DNA from: Streptomyces sp. DvalAA-43
Lineage (GTDB): Bacteria; Actinomycetota; Actinomycetes; Streptomycetales; Streptomycetaceae
Assembly: GCF_900091725.1 (NCBI RefSeq)
Contig: NZ_FMBW01000087.1
Location: forward strand, 124,001 to 188,000
Reading direction: 5' to 3'
Length of the DNA: 64,000 nt
The notes under the pieces were generated by a model, which did no database searches, had not been told where the DNA came from, and saw only the letters and a list, made by a program, of their open reading frames with translations. The position numbers and the translations under genes are program-made. Below are positions 25,166-33,779 of the stretch, piece after piece (position 1 is the stretch's first letter; every line of letters begins with the position of its first letter).

Positions 25166-26746
25166 GTGGTCGCACACGCACGCGCCGGGGCTCTGGCCGG
25201 CGCCGCACTTCTGCTGACAGGGCTGCTCGCGGGCTGCGGCGGAGGTACGGACGACAAGCCCGCCGGCCGGACGGACCGTGATGCCGCGTCCCCGGCCGGC
25301 GGCCCGTCCACCGCGCCGGAGGGGCAGCCGGGCACACCCCGGCTGCCCGCGTCCCTCACCTCCCAGCGGCTGGACTGGAAGGGCTGCGAGGCCCGCGCGG
25401 GCGAGAGCGCCCCCGGATCCGAGTGGCGCTGCTCGACGGTCCGGGTGCCGCTGGACTACACGAAGCCCGACGGCGAGACGATCGGGATCGCGCTGATCCG
25501 CAAGAAGGCCGGGAACACCGGCCGCCGCCTCGGCTCGATGCTGTTCGACTTCGGCGGGCCCGGCGCCTCGGGAGTCTCGATACTCCCGCGCTCCGCCGGC
25601 TCGTACGACAACCTCAACTCCCGCTACGACCTGGTGGGCTTCGACCCGCGCGGGGTCGCGGGCAGCGAGGGGGTGAGCTGCCGCACCGACAAGGAGCAGG
25701 AGACCGCCTACCGGAAGGTCGACATGACCCCGGACACGGCGGCGGAGGAGGCGGCGTTCCTGAAGGACGGCGCGGACTTCGGCGCCGGCTGCGAGCGCCG
25801 CTCCGGCAAGGTCCTGCCGTACGTCGGCACCTCCAACGCCGCCCGGGACATGGACCTGATCCGTGCGGTGCTCGGCGACAAGAAGCTCACCTACTTCGGC
25901 ATCTCGTACGGCACCGAGCTCGGCGGCACCTACGCGCACCTCTTCCCCGCCCACGTCGGACGCACCGTCCTGGACGCCGTCGTCGACCCGACCGCGGACA
26001 CCATCGGGCACGCCCGCAACCAGGCGACCGGCTTCCAGCGGGCGCTGGACAACTACCTCAAGGACCGCGGCCAGGACCCGAAGGCGGGTACCCGGCGGAT
26101 CGCGAAGCTGCTGGAGCGGATCGACAGGAAGCCGCTGCCGACCCGCTCGGGCCGCGAGCTCAACGACTCGCTGGCCGTCACCGGCATCGTCATGCCGCTC
26201 TACTCCAAGAGCAGTTGGCCGTTCCTGACCCAGGCGCTGGACGAGGCCGAGAAGAGCGGCACCGGGAACATGCTGCTCCAGCTGGCCGACTCGTACAACG
26301 GCCGTGACGCGAAGGGGCACTACGACACCCAGAACCACGCGCAGCGCGCCATCTCCTGCGCGGACAGCAAGCTCCGGCCGACGGCGGACGAGGCCAGGGC
26401 ACTGCTGCCGGAGTTCCGGAAGCTGTCCCCGGTGTTCGGCCCGTTCCTCGCGTGGGACACGGCCGGCTGGTGCGCGCGGTGGCCGGTGGAGGGGGAGCAC
26501 GACCACCCGGAGGCGAGCGCCCCGGGCGCCGGTCCGGTCCTGGTCGTCGGCACGACGGGGGACCCGGCGACGCCGTACGAGGGTGCGCGCAGGATGGCGG
26601 ACGGGCTGGGCAAGGGCGTGGGCGTCCTGCTCACCAACAAGGGCGAGGGGCACGGCGCGTACGGCGGGAACACCTGCGTGACATCGACCGTGGACGCGTA
26701 CTTCCTCGACGGGATGGTCCCGGAGGACGGGAAGACCTGCTCCTAG
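25166..26746 (+). CDS. secreted tripeptidyl-aminopeptidase-like lipoprotein (paralogue 2)
   Basis: 526 residues from GTG 25166, selected because GGGAGG (25151-25156) precedes it by 9 nt. Signal peptide with lipobox LLAGC (Cys24), then a Gly/Asp/Pro-rich tether. S33 catalytic features match paralogue 1: DFGGPGASGVS, GISYG (Ser247), VLVVGTTGDPATPYEGA and EGHGAYGG with the His. It ends 70 bp before the moeZ stop, with a strong shared hairpin between the convergent genes. Both paralogues keep all triad residues, so they probably differ in specificity or regulation rather than one being inactive. Confidence 0.9.
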   Translation: MVAHARAGALAGAALLLTGLLAGCGGGTDDKPAGRTDRDAASPAGGPSTAPEGQPGTPRLPASLTSQRLDWKGCEARAGESAPGSEWRCSTVRVPLDYTKPDGETIGIALIRKKAGNTGRRLGSMLFDFGGPGASGVSILPRSAGSYDNLNSRYDLVGFDPRGVAGSEGVSCRTDKEQETAYRKVDMTPDTAAEEAAFLKDGADFGAGCERRSGKVLPYVGTSNAARDMDLIRAVLGDKKLTYFGISYGTELGGTYAHLFPAHVGRTVLDAVVDPTADTIGHARNQATGFQRALDNYLKDRGQDPKAGTRRIAKLLERIDRKPLPTRSGRELNDSLAVTGIVMPLYSKSSWPFLTQALDEAEKSGTGNMLLQLADSYNGRDAKGHYDTQNHAQRAISCADSKLRPTADEARALLPEFRKLSPVFGPFLAWDTAGWCARWPVEGEHDHPEASAPGAGPVLVVGTTGDPATPYEGARRMADGLGKGVGVLLTNKGEGHGAYGGNTCVTSTVDAYFLDGMVPEDGKTCS

Positions 26747-26765
26747 CGTCGGCCCGCGGCCACGA

Positions 26766-26804
26766 CGAAGGGGCCGGTCCGCGCCACGCGGACCGGCCCC
26801 TTCG
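26766..26804. terminator. 17-bp hairpin between convergent genes
   Basis: Arms 26766-26782 and 26788-26804 are perfect complements with a 5-nt loop; shared by the peptidase gene (+) and moeZ (-). Confidence 0.85.
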
Positions 26805-26815
26805 CAGCGTTCGTA

Positions 26816-27994
26816 CTAGTACACCGGCTTCTCGGGCTCGATCTGGTTGACCCAGCCGATCACGCCGCCGCCCACGTGCACCGCGTCGGCGAAGCCCGCG
26901 GACTTGAGGACCGCGAGGACCTCGGCGCTGCGGACGCCCGTCTTGCAGTGCAGGACGATGCGCTTGTCCTGCGGGAGGTCCTGGAGGGCGTTGCCCATCA
27001 GGAACTCGTTCTTCGGGATCAGCTTGGCGCCCGGGATCGAGACGATCTCGAACTCGTTCGGCTCACGGACGTCGATGATCTCGATCTTCTCGTCCGCGTC
27101 GATCCACTCCTTGAGCTGCTTGGGAGTGATCGTGGAGCCGAGCGCCGCCTCCTGGGCCTCCTCGGACACGACGCCGCAGAAGGCCTCGTAGTCGATGAGC
27201 TCGGTGACGGTGGGGTTCTCGCCGCAGACCGCGCAGTCGGGGTCCTTGCGGATCTTGACCTGGCGGTACTGCATCTCCAGGGCATCGTAGATCATCAGCC
27301 GGCCGACGAGCGGGTCGCCGATACCGGCGAGCAGCTTGATGGCCTCGTTGACCTGGATGGAACCGATCGACGCGCAGAGCACCCCGAGCACGCCGCCCTC
27401 GGCGCAGGAGGGGACCATGCCCGGCGGCGGCGGCTCCGGGTAGAGGCAGCGGTAGCAGGGACCGTGCTCGGACCAGAAGACGGACGCCTGGCCGTCGAAC
27501 CGGTAGATCGAGCCCCAGATGTACGGCTTGTTCAGCAGTACGGCCGCGTCGTTGACCAGATAGCGGGTGGCGAAGTTGTCCGTGCCGTCCACGATCAGGT
27601 CGTACTGGGCGAAGATGTCCATCACGTTGTCGGCTTCGAGCCGCTCCTCGTGAAGGACCACGTTCACATACGGGTTGATGCCCAGCACCGAGTCCTTGGC
27701 GGACTCGGCCTTGGAGCGCCCGATGTCGGCCTGGCTGTGGATGATCTGGCGCTGCAGGTTCGACTCGTCGACCTCGTCGAACTCCACGATGCCGAGCGTG
27801 CCGACACCGGCCGCGGCCAGGTACATCAGGGCCGGCGACCCGAGACCGCCGGCGCCCACACAGAGCACCTTCGCGTTCTTCAGCCGCTTCTGTCCGTCCA
27901 TCCCGACATCCGGGATGATCAGGTGGCGGGAGTACCTGCGGACCTCGTCGACGGTGAGCTCAGCAGCTGGCTCGACCAGGGGTGGCAGCGACAC
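26816..27994 (-). CDS. moeZ: MoeZ adenylyltransferase/sulfurtransferase
   Basis: 392 residues. N-terminal E1-like MoeB domain with GAGGLGSP, DVDESNLQRQ-type Arg finger region (EVDESNLQRQI), DGTDNFATRY and a CxxC zinc site (CYRC, with CAVC later), followed by a rhodanese domain whose active-site loop is CKTGVRS (Cys350). MoeZ activates and thiolates small sulfur-carrier proteins with C-terminal Gly-Gly for molybdopterin, thiamin, cysteine and secondary-metabolite biosynthesis. It is a single-copy hub in Streptomyces. Neighbours here are not sulfur-transfer genes. Two copies of TCTACGTAC lie just upstream of the start, possible control sites. Confidence 0.95.
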   Translation of the reverse strand: MSLPPLVEPAAELTVDEVRRYSRHLIIPDVGMDGQKRLKNAKVLCVGAGGLGSPALMYLAAAGVGTLGIVEFDEVDESNLQRQIIHSQADIGRSKAESAKDSVLGINPYVNVVLHEERLEADNVMDIFAQYDLIVDGTDNFATRYLVNDAAVLLNKPYIWGSIYRFDGQASVFWSEHGPCYRCLYPEPPPPGMVPSCAEGGVLGVLCASIGSIQVNEAIKLLAGIGDPLVGRLMIYDALEMQYRQVKIRKDPDCAVCGENPTVTELIDYEAFCGVVSEEAQEAALGSTITPKQLKEWIDADEKIEIIDVREPNEFEIVSIPGAKLIPKNEFLMGNALQDLPQDKRIVLHCKTGVRSAEVLAVLKSAGFADAVHVGGGVIGWVNQIEPEKPVY

Positions 27995-28023
27995 AGGAAC
28001 CTCAACAATGCAGGTGGTCGGTT

Positions 28024-28045
28024 TCTACGTACTTCATCTACGTAC
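28024..28045. promoter_or_regulatory. pair of 9-bp direct repeats upstream of moeZ
   Basis: TCTACGTAC at 28024-28032 and 28037-28045 (13-bp spacing), each containing the palindrome TACGTA, within the moeZ promoter region. Possible operator. Confidence 0.4.
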
Positions 28046-28079
28046 GGTTGTACTTGCCGTAACACTGCCACGCCCCCTC

Positions 28080-28910
28080 TCATTCCGAGATACCAGGTCC
28101 GATCCGCGAGACGATTTCGTCCCAGTACCTGGGCAGCGCCGCGAATGGATCGGTTTGTCCGTGCTGCCCGTCTCGGTCCGTGAAGAAGATCGTGCCCGCG
28201 CCCTGCCAGCGGGCGATGCGCATGGCCTCGTCGAGGTGGGTGCGCGGGACGCCGTGGACGAAGTGCGCGAACCGCTCCGGCGGATAGGTGGCCGTCCACT
28301 CCGCCACCTGCGACCAGCGGTAGTCGGTCCACGGTCCGCGGAAGGTGACCAACTGGTCGGCGGCCTCGGCGTAGCCGGGATACGGATGGGTGCCCACTCC
28401 CAGTACCAGCGGCCCGGTCCCCTCCCCGTACGGGCGGTCGCCGTGCTCCAGGATGGTCGCGAGTGTGCTGGTCAGACGGCGCACCGCCGGGAGGTGGACG
28501 CGCTCGGCCGGGCAGCGGCCGAGATAGAAGCCGTCGACGCGGTACCAGTCGAGGAAGCACTGCGCGTCGGCGATCAGCTCCGCGAAGGAGCGGCTGCCGA
28601 AGGCCAGATCGAGATGGCCGAGCAGCCGGCCGCCCGCCGCCCGGGTCAGGTCGAGCGGATCGTCGCCGTGCACCGCCCGGTCGCGCGCGTTGCGGAGCCG
28701 GCCCGCGGCTTCCAGGCAGTGCGGATCGGGGCGGGCGCCGGGGCCGTTGTCGATGTTGAGGACGGCCCAGTGCAGCGGGGTGCCGGGGCGGGCCAGTTCG
28801 GCCCATTCGGTGGGCGCGAGCAGCGGGTGCGCGTAACCGGGGACGCCGAAGCCGAGCGGTTCGGCGCCGCTGGTGCGGCGGGTGGTGCCGGTGCTGGTCA
28901 GATACGGCAT
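28080..28910 (-). CDS. spherulin-4-like glycoside hydrolase
   Basis: 276 residues from ATG 28908-28910 (MPYLTSTGTTRRTSG). Reads as a TIM-barrel of the spherulation-specific family 4: FGVPGYAHPLL, WAVLNIDNGPGARPDPHC, GHLDLAFGSRSF, FLDWYRVDGFYLG, LVLGVGTHPYPGYAEAADQLV, TIFFTDRDGQ. Characterised fungal members (Sph3, GH135) cleave alpha-1,4-linked GalNAc in galactosaminogalactan. There is no signal peptide, so the enzyme seems cytosolic or needs another route, which is odd for a polysaccharide hydrolase. Its start overlaps the end of the epimerase gene by 13 nt, so the two are translationally coupled. It is the last gene of the minus-strand cluster that begins with the PelF-like glycosyltransferase. 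The 85-bp space to moeZ shows no clear terminator. Confidence 0.75.
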   Translation of the reverse strand: MPYLTSTGTTRRTSGAEPLGFGVPGYAHPLLAPTEWAELARPGTPLHWAVLNIDNGPGARPDPHCLEAAGRLRNARDRAVHGDDPLDLTRAAGGRLLGHLDLAFGSRSFAELIADAQCFLDWYRVDGFYLGRCPAERVHLPAVRRLTSTLATILEHGDRPYGEGTGPLVLGVGTHPYPGYAEAADQLVTFRGPWTDYRWSQVAEWTATYPPERFAHFVHGVPRTHLDEAMRIARWQGAGTIFFTDRDGQHGQTDPFAALPRYWDEIVSRIGPGISE

Positions 28911-29863
28911 GCCGCCTCCATCCAGATGTCGGCGAGGGACTCCTCCAGATTGATCCGGGGGCGCCAGCCGAGCCGGTCCCGGGCGGTGCGGACATCGGCC
29001 TGCTGCCAGGCGCCGCACCCGTCGGGGTAGGGGGACGGGGTCGCCGAGAGGTGCTCGATGACCGACTCGGTCGAGGTGCGCGGGGCGCCGATCGGCAACC
29101 GGGGCGGGGGCGCGTCCAGCTCGTGGAGCGCGCCCGCGTATCCGGCGACCCTGGCGAGGACGGCGGCCGCGTCCCGGAGGCGCACGGCGCGGCCGGTACC
29201 GATGTTGACGACGCCCTGGGCTGCGGAGAGCGAGGCGGCGTGCACGGCGCGCGCGACATCGCGTACGTCGACGAAATCGCGCTGCACCCCGAGGCCGCTG
29301 AGCTTCAGCTCGCCGTCGCCGGACTGCATGGCCCGGCGCATCGCCTCGGCGAGCCTGCCGAGCGGGGAGCCGGCCGGGGTGCCCGGCCCGACCGGGGAGA
29401 AGACCCGCAGCACGACCGCGTCGAGGCCCGAGCCGAGGACGAGTTCGGTGGCGGCGAGCTTGCTGACCCCGTACGGGCCACCGGGGCGCGGGATCGCGTC
29501 CTCGGCGGTGGACGAGCCGGGCTGCGAGGGTCCGTACTCCGACGAGCAGCCGACCTGGACGAGCCGGGCCGTGCAGCCGCTGCGCCGCATCGCCTCGCAG
29601 ACCGTGGCGACGGCGACCGTGTTGTGGCGGGTCAGATCGCGGGCCCCGCCGCGGGTGGCGCCCGCGCAGTTGACGACGACTCCGGGGTGGACGGCGTCCA
29701 GGAACCGGGTCAGCGCGCCGGGGCTGCCGCTGGCGAGATCGAACCGTACGTCGGCGTCGTCGCCGCGGCCCAGCGCCGTGAGGTGCACGGCGGGGTCGGC
29801 GAGCAGGCGGTCGGCGACGAACCGGCCGAGGAATCCGTTGGCTCCGAGCAGCAGCACCCTCAT
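28898..29863 (-). CDS. NAD-dependent nucleotide-sugar epimerase/dehydratase
   Basis: 321 residues from ATG 29861-29863. Extended SDR fold: GANGFLG (7-13) nucleotide loop, NCAGAT, SSEYG with the catalytic Ser region, and YGVSK (Tyr131, Lys135). The C-terminal half has QRDFVDVRDVARAV typical of UDP-sugar 4-epimerases and TDP-sugar dehydratases, and ends in GWRPRINLEESL. Sugar specificity cannot be read, but next to a PelF-like glycosyltransferase and a spherulin-4 hydrolase a UDP-GlcNAc/GalNAc C4-epimerase is the best guess. It overlaps the hydrolase gene and is 155 bp downstream of the membrane-protein gene. Confidence 0.82.
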   Translation of the reverse strand: MRVLLLGANGFLGRFVADRLLADPAVHLTALGRGDDADVRFDLASGSPGALTRFLDAVHPGVVVNCAGATRGGARDLTRHNTVAVATVCEAMRRSGCTARLVQVGCSSEYGPSQPGSSTAEDAIPRPGGPYGVSKLAATELVLGSGLDAVVLRVFSPVGPGTPAGSPLGRLAEAMRRAMQSGDGELKLSGLGVQRDFVDVRDVARAVHAASLSAAQGVVNIGTGRAVRLRDAAAVLARVAGYAGALHELDAPPPRLPIGAPRTSTESVIEHLSATPSPYPDGCGAWQQADVRTARDRLGWRPRINLEESLADIWMEAACRI

Positions 29864-30018
29864 CGCGCGCCCCCTCGGCGCCGACGGCGAGCTGCCGGTG
29901 AAGGGGATTGGGGGGTCATGTCCGGTGTCTCCTTGAGGAAGTGAGAAGCGATTGCGGGGCAATGACCCGCGGCGTCGGCTCCGCGGGGCGTGCGATGGCA
30001 GTGGTACGGCTGTGGTGG

Positions 30019-31686
30019 TTACGCGACGGCCGGGCCTTCATCGACCGGCCGGGCGGTGGTATGGGCGGACGCCCTGGAGAGGACGACGGTGGCGGCGGCC
30101 AGCAGTCCGAGCGCGGCGGCGCCGCACGCGACGGCGGGCACCGATCCGGTGCCGGACGCCATGACGAGCACGTCGACGGGGCGGGCGAGGACATGCAGAC
30201 CGGGCAGCCGCCCGGCCAGGACCAGCGCGGGGGCCAGCGCCTCGACCGCACAGGCGACGGCCATGCCGCCGACGGCGAGCCCGGGAAACCCGTGCACGGT
30301 CAGCAGCCGGGCCAGCAGGAGCAGCACCCCGAGCGCGGCCGCCCCGACGTACGCTCCGCCGCCCCCGTACCCCGCGTGCGCGAGGTACAGCAGGCCGGAG
30401 AGGGCGCACAGGTGGAGCGCGACGACTCCGAACAGCAGGGGGCGCACCCCTGCGGCGAACTCCTCCAGCGCGCGGCTGCCGATGAGTCTGCGGTGCGCGT
30501 GCACGGAGAAGAGGTGGGCGCACCAGGTGGCCGGGGCGAGCGAGAGGGCCAGGCCCAGCAGCGGTGCGGGGGTGAGCGCCCAGGGGCCCTCGGGGCCGCC
30601 GCTGAGCACCTGGTCGAGCAGCGGTTCGCCGTACAGGACGTAGCCGAGGAGCCAGCAGCCGTACACCTTGGCCGCGCCCGATGAGCGTCCTTCGGCGTGC
30701 AGGGGGCCGCTGCGCAGGCCGAGGGCGAGTCCGGCGAGGGCGACGAGCGCTCCGGCGACGGCGATCGCGAGCCGTGCCCGGCCGCCGAGCGCCCCCTCGG
30801 TGAGCCCGAGTGCGCCGACGGTCGCGACGCAGGCGGCGCCCGGTACCAGCGCGCGGAGCGACCAGGCGGCGCGGTTCGCGACATCGCGCTCCGGCGCGTC
30901 GGGCTCCTTGGCGGGCGCCGCCGCCACGCCGGGTACCCGGGCGAACAGCTCCTCGGCGAGCGAGAAGACGTCGCGGTGCCGGTAGCGGGCGGCGGCGCGG
31001 TCGGTGACGCCATGGGCTTCGAGCCCGGCGGCGACCTCCAGCGGATCGACGGCCCGTTCGCACAGCTCGCGGTGGCGGTGCATCAGCGATTTCACGGGGT
31101 CGGCGGGGCCGCGGCGCACGGCGGCGAGCCGGTGCGCCGGAGCGGGGCGCGCGATCTCGGGGGCGCGGGCGGGTTCGACGGGCTCCGGCGCCTCGCAGGA
31201 CGCGGCGGGCGCGGGCGCCCCGGGGCAGTCGCGCGGCCCGGAAGCCTCGGGCGTCTCGTGCGCCCCGGAGCACTCCTGCACCCCATGCGCCCCGGGGGAC
31301 TCGGGAGTCCCGGTTGCCCCGTGCGCCCCGGAGGGCTTGGGCGTCCCGGTTGCCCCGTGCGCCCCGGGGGACTCGGGAGTTCCGGTTGCCCCGTGCGTCC
31401 CGGAGGGCTTGGGCGTCCCGGGCATCCCGGAGGAGTCGTGCGCCCCGGACGTCCCGGAGGACTCGGGGGTCCCGGTTGCCTCGGGCATCCCGGAGGTCCT
31501 GGGCGTCCCGAAAGCCCCGTGCGCCCCGGAGCACTCCGGCGCCCCGAGCATCCCGAAAGCCCCGGGTGCCCCGAAAGCCCCGGGCACCCCGGAAGCCCCG
31601 GGGACCAGGGCCCGGGAGCGGGGGTCCCAGCTTCCGCCGGTGGTCGGTGTGGCGGGTGCGTCGGACACCTCGATCGGGCCGCCCAT
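30019..31686 (-). CDS. multi-TM protein with repeat-rich N-terminus, polysaccharide cluster
   Basis: 555 residues from ATG 31684-31686, preceded by CGGAGG at ideal spacing; an ATG at 31776 inside the glycosyltransferase gene is an alternative. The first ~200 residues are disordered: Gly/Ala/Pro/Ser repeats such as GTPESPGAHGAT and GTPKPSGAHGAT, encoded by a DNA tandem repeat. A conserved cytosolic segment follows (HRELCERAVDPLEVAAGLEAHGVTD ... HRDVFSLAEELFARVP, given here in parts), then about 8 TM helices. I do not recognise a named family. Its place between a PelF-like glycosyltransferase and an epimerase suggests the export/assembly role that PelG/PelE or the TM part of fungal Gtb3 plays. 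This is inferred from context, not sequence. Confidence 0.75.
   Translation of the reverse strand: MGGPIEVSDAPATPTTGGSWDPRSRALVPGASGVPGAFGAPGAFGMLGAPECSGAHGAFGTPRTSGMPEATGTPESSGTSGAHDSSGMPGTPKPSGTHGATGTPESPGAHGATGTPKPSGAHGATGTPESPGAHGVQECSGAHETPEASGPRDCPGAPAPAASCEAPEPVEPARAPEIARPAPAHRLAAVRRGPADPVKSLMHRHRELCERAVDPLEVAAGLEAHGVTDRAAARYRHRDVFSLAEELFARVPGVAAAPAKEPDAPERDVANRAAWSLRALVPGAACVATVGALGLTEGALGGRARLAIAVAGALVALAGLALGLRSGPLHAEGRSSGAAKVYGCWLLGYVLYGEPLLDQVLSGGPEGPWALTPAPLLGLALSLAPATWCAHLFSVHAHRRLIGSRALEEFAAGVRPLLFGVVALHLCALSGLLYLAHAGYGGGGAYVGAAALGVLLLLARLLTVHGFPGLAVGGMAVACAVEALAPALVLAGRLPGLHVLARPVDVLVMASGTGSVPAVACGAAALGLLAAATVVLSRASAHTTARPVDEGPAVA
31240..31620. repeat. GC-rich coding tandem repeats
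   Basis: Degenerate units of about 30-45 bp built from CCCCGTGCGCCCCGG, GGCGTCCCGGTTG and related words repeat many times; in the coding strand they give Gly/Ala/Pro/Ser-rich peptides in the N-terminus of the membrane protein. Confidence 0.75.
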
Positions 31687-31768
31687 GGTGATTCCTCCGT
31701 GATCGTCGCCGGCCGCGTCGGACCGTCCCGGTCCGCCGTGGCCCGGCCCGGCCGTCTCCTGCTCCTGT

Positions 31769-33595
31769 TCACGCATCGCCGCCACCCGCTCCCCGCGCTC
31801 CCGCGCAGGCGGCCGGGGGCGCGGCGGCCCAACTGGGCTTGCGGCAGAGCGTGGCCGCCGGGGCGGGCCCCGGGGCCGTCCACGGGCCCAGGACGTGTGC
31901 CTCGGGCGGGGTGGCGAACGGGCGGGGTCCGCCATGGGCGTCCACCGCCGGGGCCGCCCCGCGCACGGGGGCGTGCGAGATCAGCTCCAGGTAGATGCCC
32001 CGGAAGGCCGCGAGGTTCTGTTCGACGGTGAAGAGTTCGAGTGCGCGGGCGCGCGCCGCCGCTCCGAGCCGTGCGCGGCGCTCGGGGTCCCGCAGCAGCG
32101 CGAGACAGGCGTCGGCCAGCGCTCTGGGGTTGCGCGGGGGCACCACGAGCCCGGTGCCGCCGATGACCTCGACGACCGCGCCGACATCCGTCGACACCGT
32201 GGCCCGGCCGCAGAACATCGCCTCGACGAGTCCGGCCGGAAATCCCTCGACCACGCTGGAGAGGACGACGACCCCGCCCGCGGCGTAGGCGTCCGGCAGA
32301 TCGGGCACCTCGGCCCCGCCGAGATCCTCGAAGGAGACCGGGTTGTCGCCGACGGCGTGGGCGTCCACGGCCTCGTCGGGGAACAGCTGGGCGGCCAGCG
32401 CCCGGCAGTGCGCGAGGTAGCCGGTGTCCTCCGGGCCCCGGGCCGGGGCGCCGACGATCCTCAGCCGGGTGCCCGGTTCGGCCTTCCGCACCTCCGCGAA
32501 GGCGTGCAGCAGCGCGACCAGGTCCTTGCCGGGCTCGATCCGGCCGACCCAGACCAGGGTGTCGTCGGGGCCGCTGTCGCCGCTCTCCCCCAGCGCCGCG
32601 AAGCGCTCGGACTCCATGCCGGGGTGGACGGTGCGCAGCTTCGCGGGTTCGGCGCCGCAGCGCTCCTGCCAGCGGCGGGCACGGGTGTCGCCGGGGGTGA
32701 CGATCGCGGCCTGCCGGTACACCTCGGTGGCGAGCCGCCCGTGGAAGGCGGCGAGCAGGGCGCGCACCGGCGCGTTCAGCGGGGTGCCGGACGTCGCGAG
32801 GTAGTGCGCCCGCAATTGCACGCCGTGTTCGGTGACCAGCAGCGGCACCCCGAAGAAGCGTTTGGCCAGGAGCCCCGGGAGTGCGGCGGCACCGCCGGAC
32901 GTCGCATGGCAGAGGTCGACCGCGCCGAGGCCCTCCTCGTCGTACCAGTCGAGGGAGAGCGGGCGGAGTGCCCGGTCCAGCTCCCGGGCGAAGGCGAGGA
33001 GGTCGGGCACGGTGGCGGCCCGGACGGTGCGCCCGGCGCCCGGGGCGCGGCAAGCCGCTTCGAGCACCCGCACGACTGTTTCGGAGCGGAGGGCCGCGGT
33101 GAGTCCGCCGTGCTCACGGGCCAGTTCGGCGAGTCCGTACAGGGCGTCGGTGAACCGTGCGTCCGCGGCGGCCGTACGTCCGGCGCCGCCCGGTCCACCG
33201 GCGCCCGCGCCCGCCTCCTCGTCCTCACCGTTCGCCGCGTCCGCCGCGCAGACCGAGGCCGCGAGGTCCGTGAAGTGGGTGGTGAAGCGCTGCCGTTCGC
33301 GCCGTCCGTACGGGCGGGTGCTCCCGCCGGTCACCAGCCGGGCGAGCAGGCCCCGGGGCGCCCGGGTGCCGAGGACGTTCTCGTCGGCGGTCCACAGCGG
33401 TGCGGTCCGCACCCGGCCGACCTGCGCGGGGAGCGGGACCCGGCCCCGCGCCTCCTGCTCGGCGGAGCGGCTGAGCGCGTAGAGATCGAACTCGTGCTGC
33501 GCGAATCCGCGCACCAGGCGGTCGCACCAGAGCCCGGAATCACCGGTCGCATACGGATAACCACCGTCGGTGATGAGTCCGATCCGCACGAGCAC
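31769..33595 (-). CDS. PelF-like GT4 glycosyltransferase
   Basis: 608 residues. The N-terminus RIGLITDGGYPYATGDSG and the following ~270 residues match the DUF3492 part of PelF-type enzymes (compare the EGTYPYV.GGV opening of PelF). Next comes LLVTEHGVQLR and then a GT4 GT-B C-terminal domain: VWVGRIEPGKDL, LRIVGAP, the EX7E region VVEGFPAGLVEAMFCGRATVSTDVGAV, and GLVVPPRNPRAL. PelF uses UDP-GalNAc in the cytosol to make Pel. The C-terminal ~65 residues are a variable Pro/Ala tail. Starts GTG 33595 or GTG 33589 are equally plausible. It is the first gene of a minus-strand cluster; the membrane-protein gene begins 82 bp downstream. Confidence 0.82.
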   Translation of the reverse strand: MLVRIGLITDGGYPYATGDSGLWCDRLVRGFAQHEFDLYALSRSAEQEARGRVPLPAQVGRVRTAPLWTADENVLGTRAPRGLLARLVTGGSTRPYGRRERQRFTTHFTDLAASVCAADAANGEDEEAGAGAGGPGGAGRTAAADARFTDALYGLAELAREHGGLTAALRSETVVRVLEAACRAPGAGRTVRAATVPDLLAFARELDRALRPLSLDWYDEEGLGAVDLCHATSGGAAALPGLLAKRFFGVPLLVTEHGVQLRAHYLATSGTPLNAPVRALLAAFHGRLATEVYRQAAIVTPGDTRARRWQERCGAEPAKLRTVHPGMESERFAALGESGDSGPDDTLVWVGRIEPGKDLVALLHAFAEVRKAEPGTRLRIVGAPARGPEDTGYLAHCRALAAQLFPDEAVDAHAVGDNPVSFEDLGGAEVPDLPDAYAAGGVVVLSSVVEGFPAGLVEAMFCGRATVSTDVGAVVEVIGGTGLVVPPRNPRALADACLALLRDPERRARLGAAARARALELFTVEQNLAAFRGIYLELISHAPVRGAAPAVDAHGGPRPFATPPEAHVLGPWTAPGPAPAATLCRKPSWAAAPPAACAGARGAGGGDA

Positions 33596-33675
33596 ACCCC
33601 CGATCTCCCTTGTCGACGGCCGCCGTTGGAATGGCGGCTCACAGCGGGACGACCGTAAGCGGATACGCCGGTGGC

Positions 33676-33697
33676 GCGACGGACGGTTGTCCGTCGC
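33676..33697 (-). terminator. hairpin after the ABC-transporter operon
   Basis: Arms GCGACGGAC (33676-33684) and GTCCGTCGC (33689-33697) with a GGTT loop, 80 bp beyond the ATPase stop and upstream of the glycosyltransferase start. Confidence 0.55.
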
Positions 33698-33779
33698 ACC
33701 ACCGAAAGGGGTGAACCGTCGTAACTTTCCCTGCCTGACAGCGTTCTGTCGCGCTATGAGAAGGTTCGGTCACACAGGG

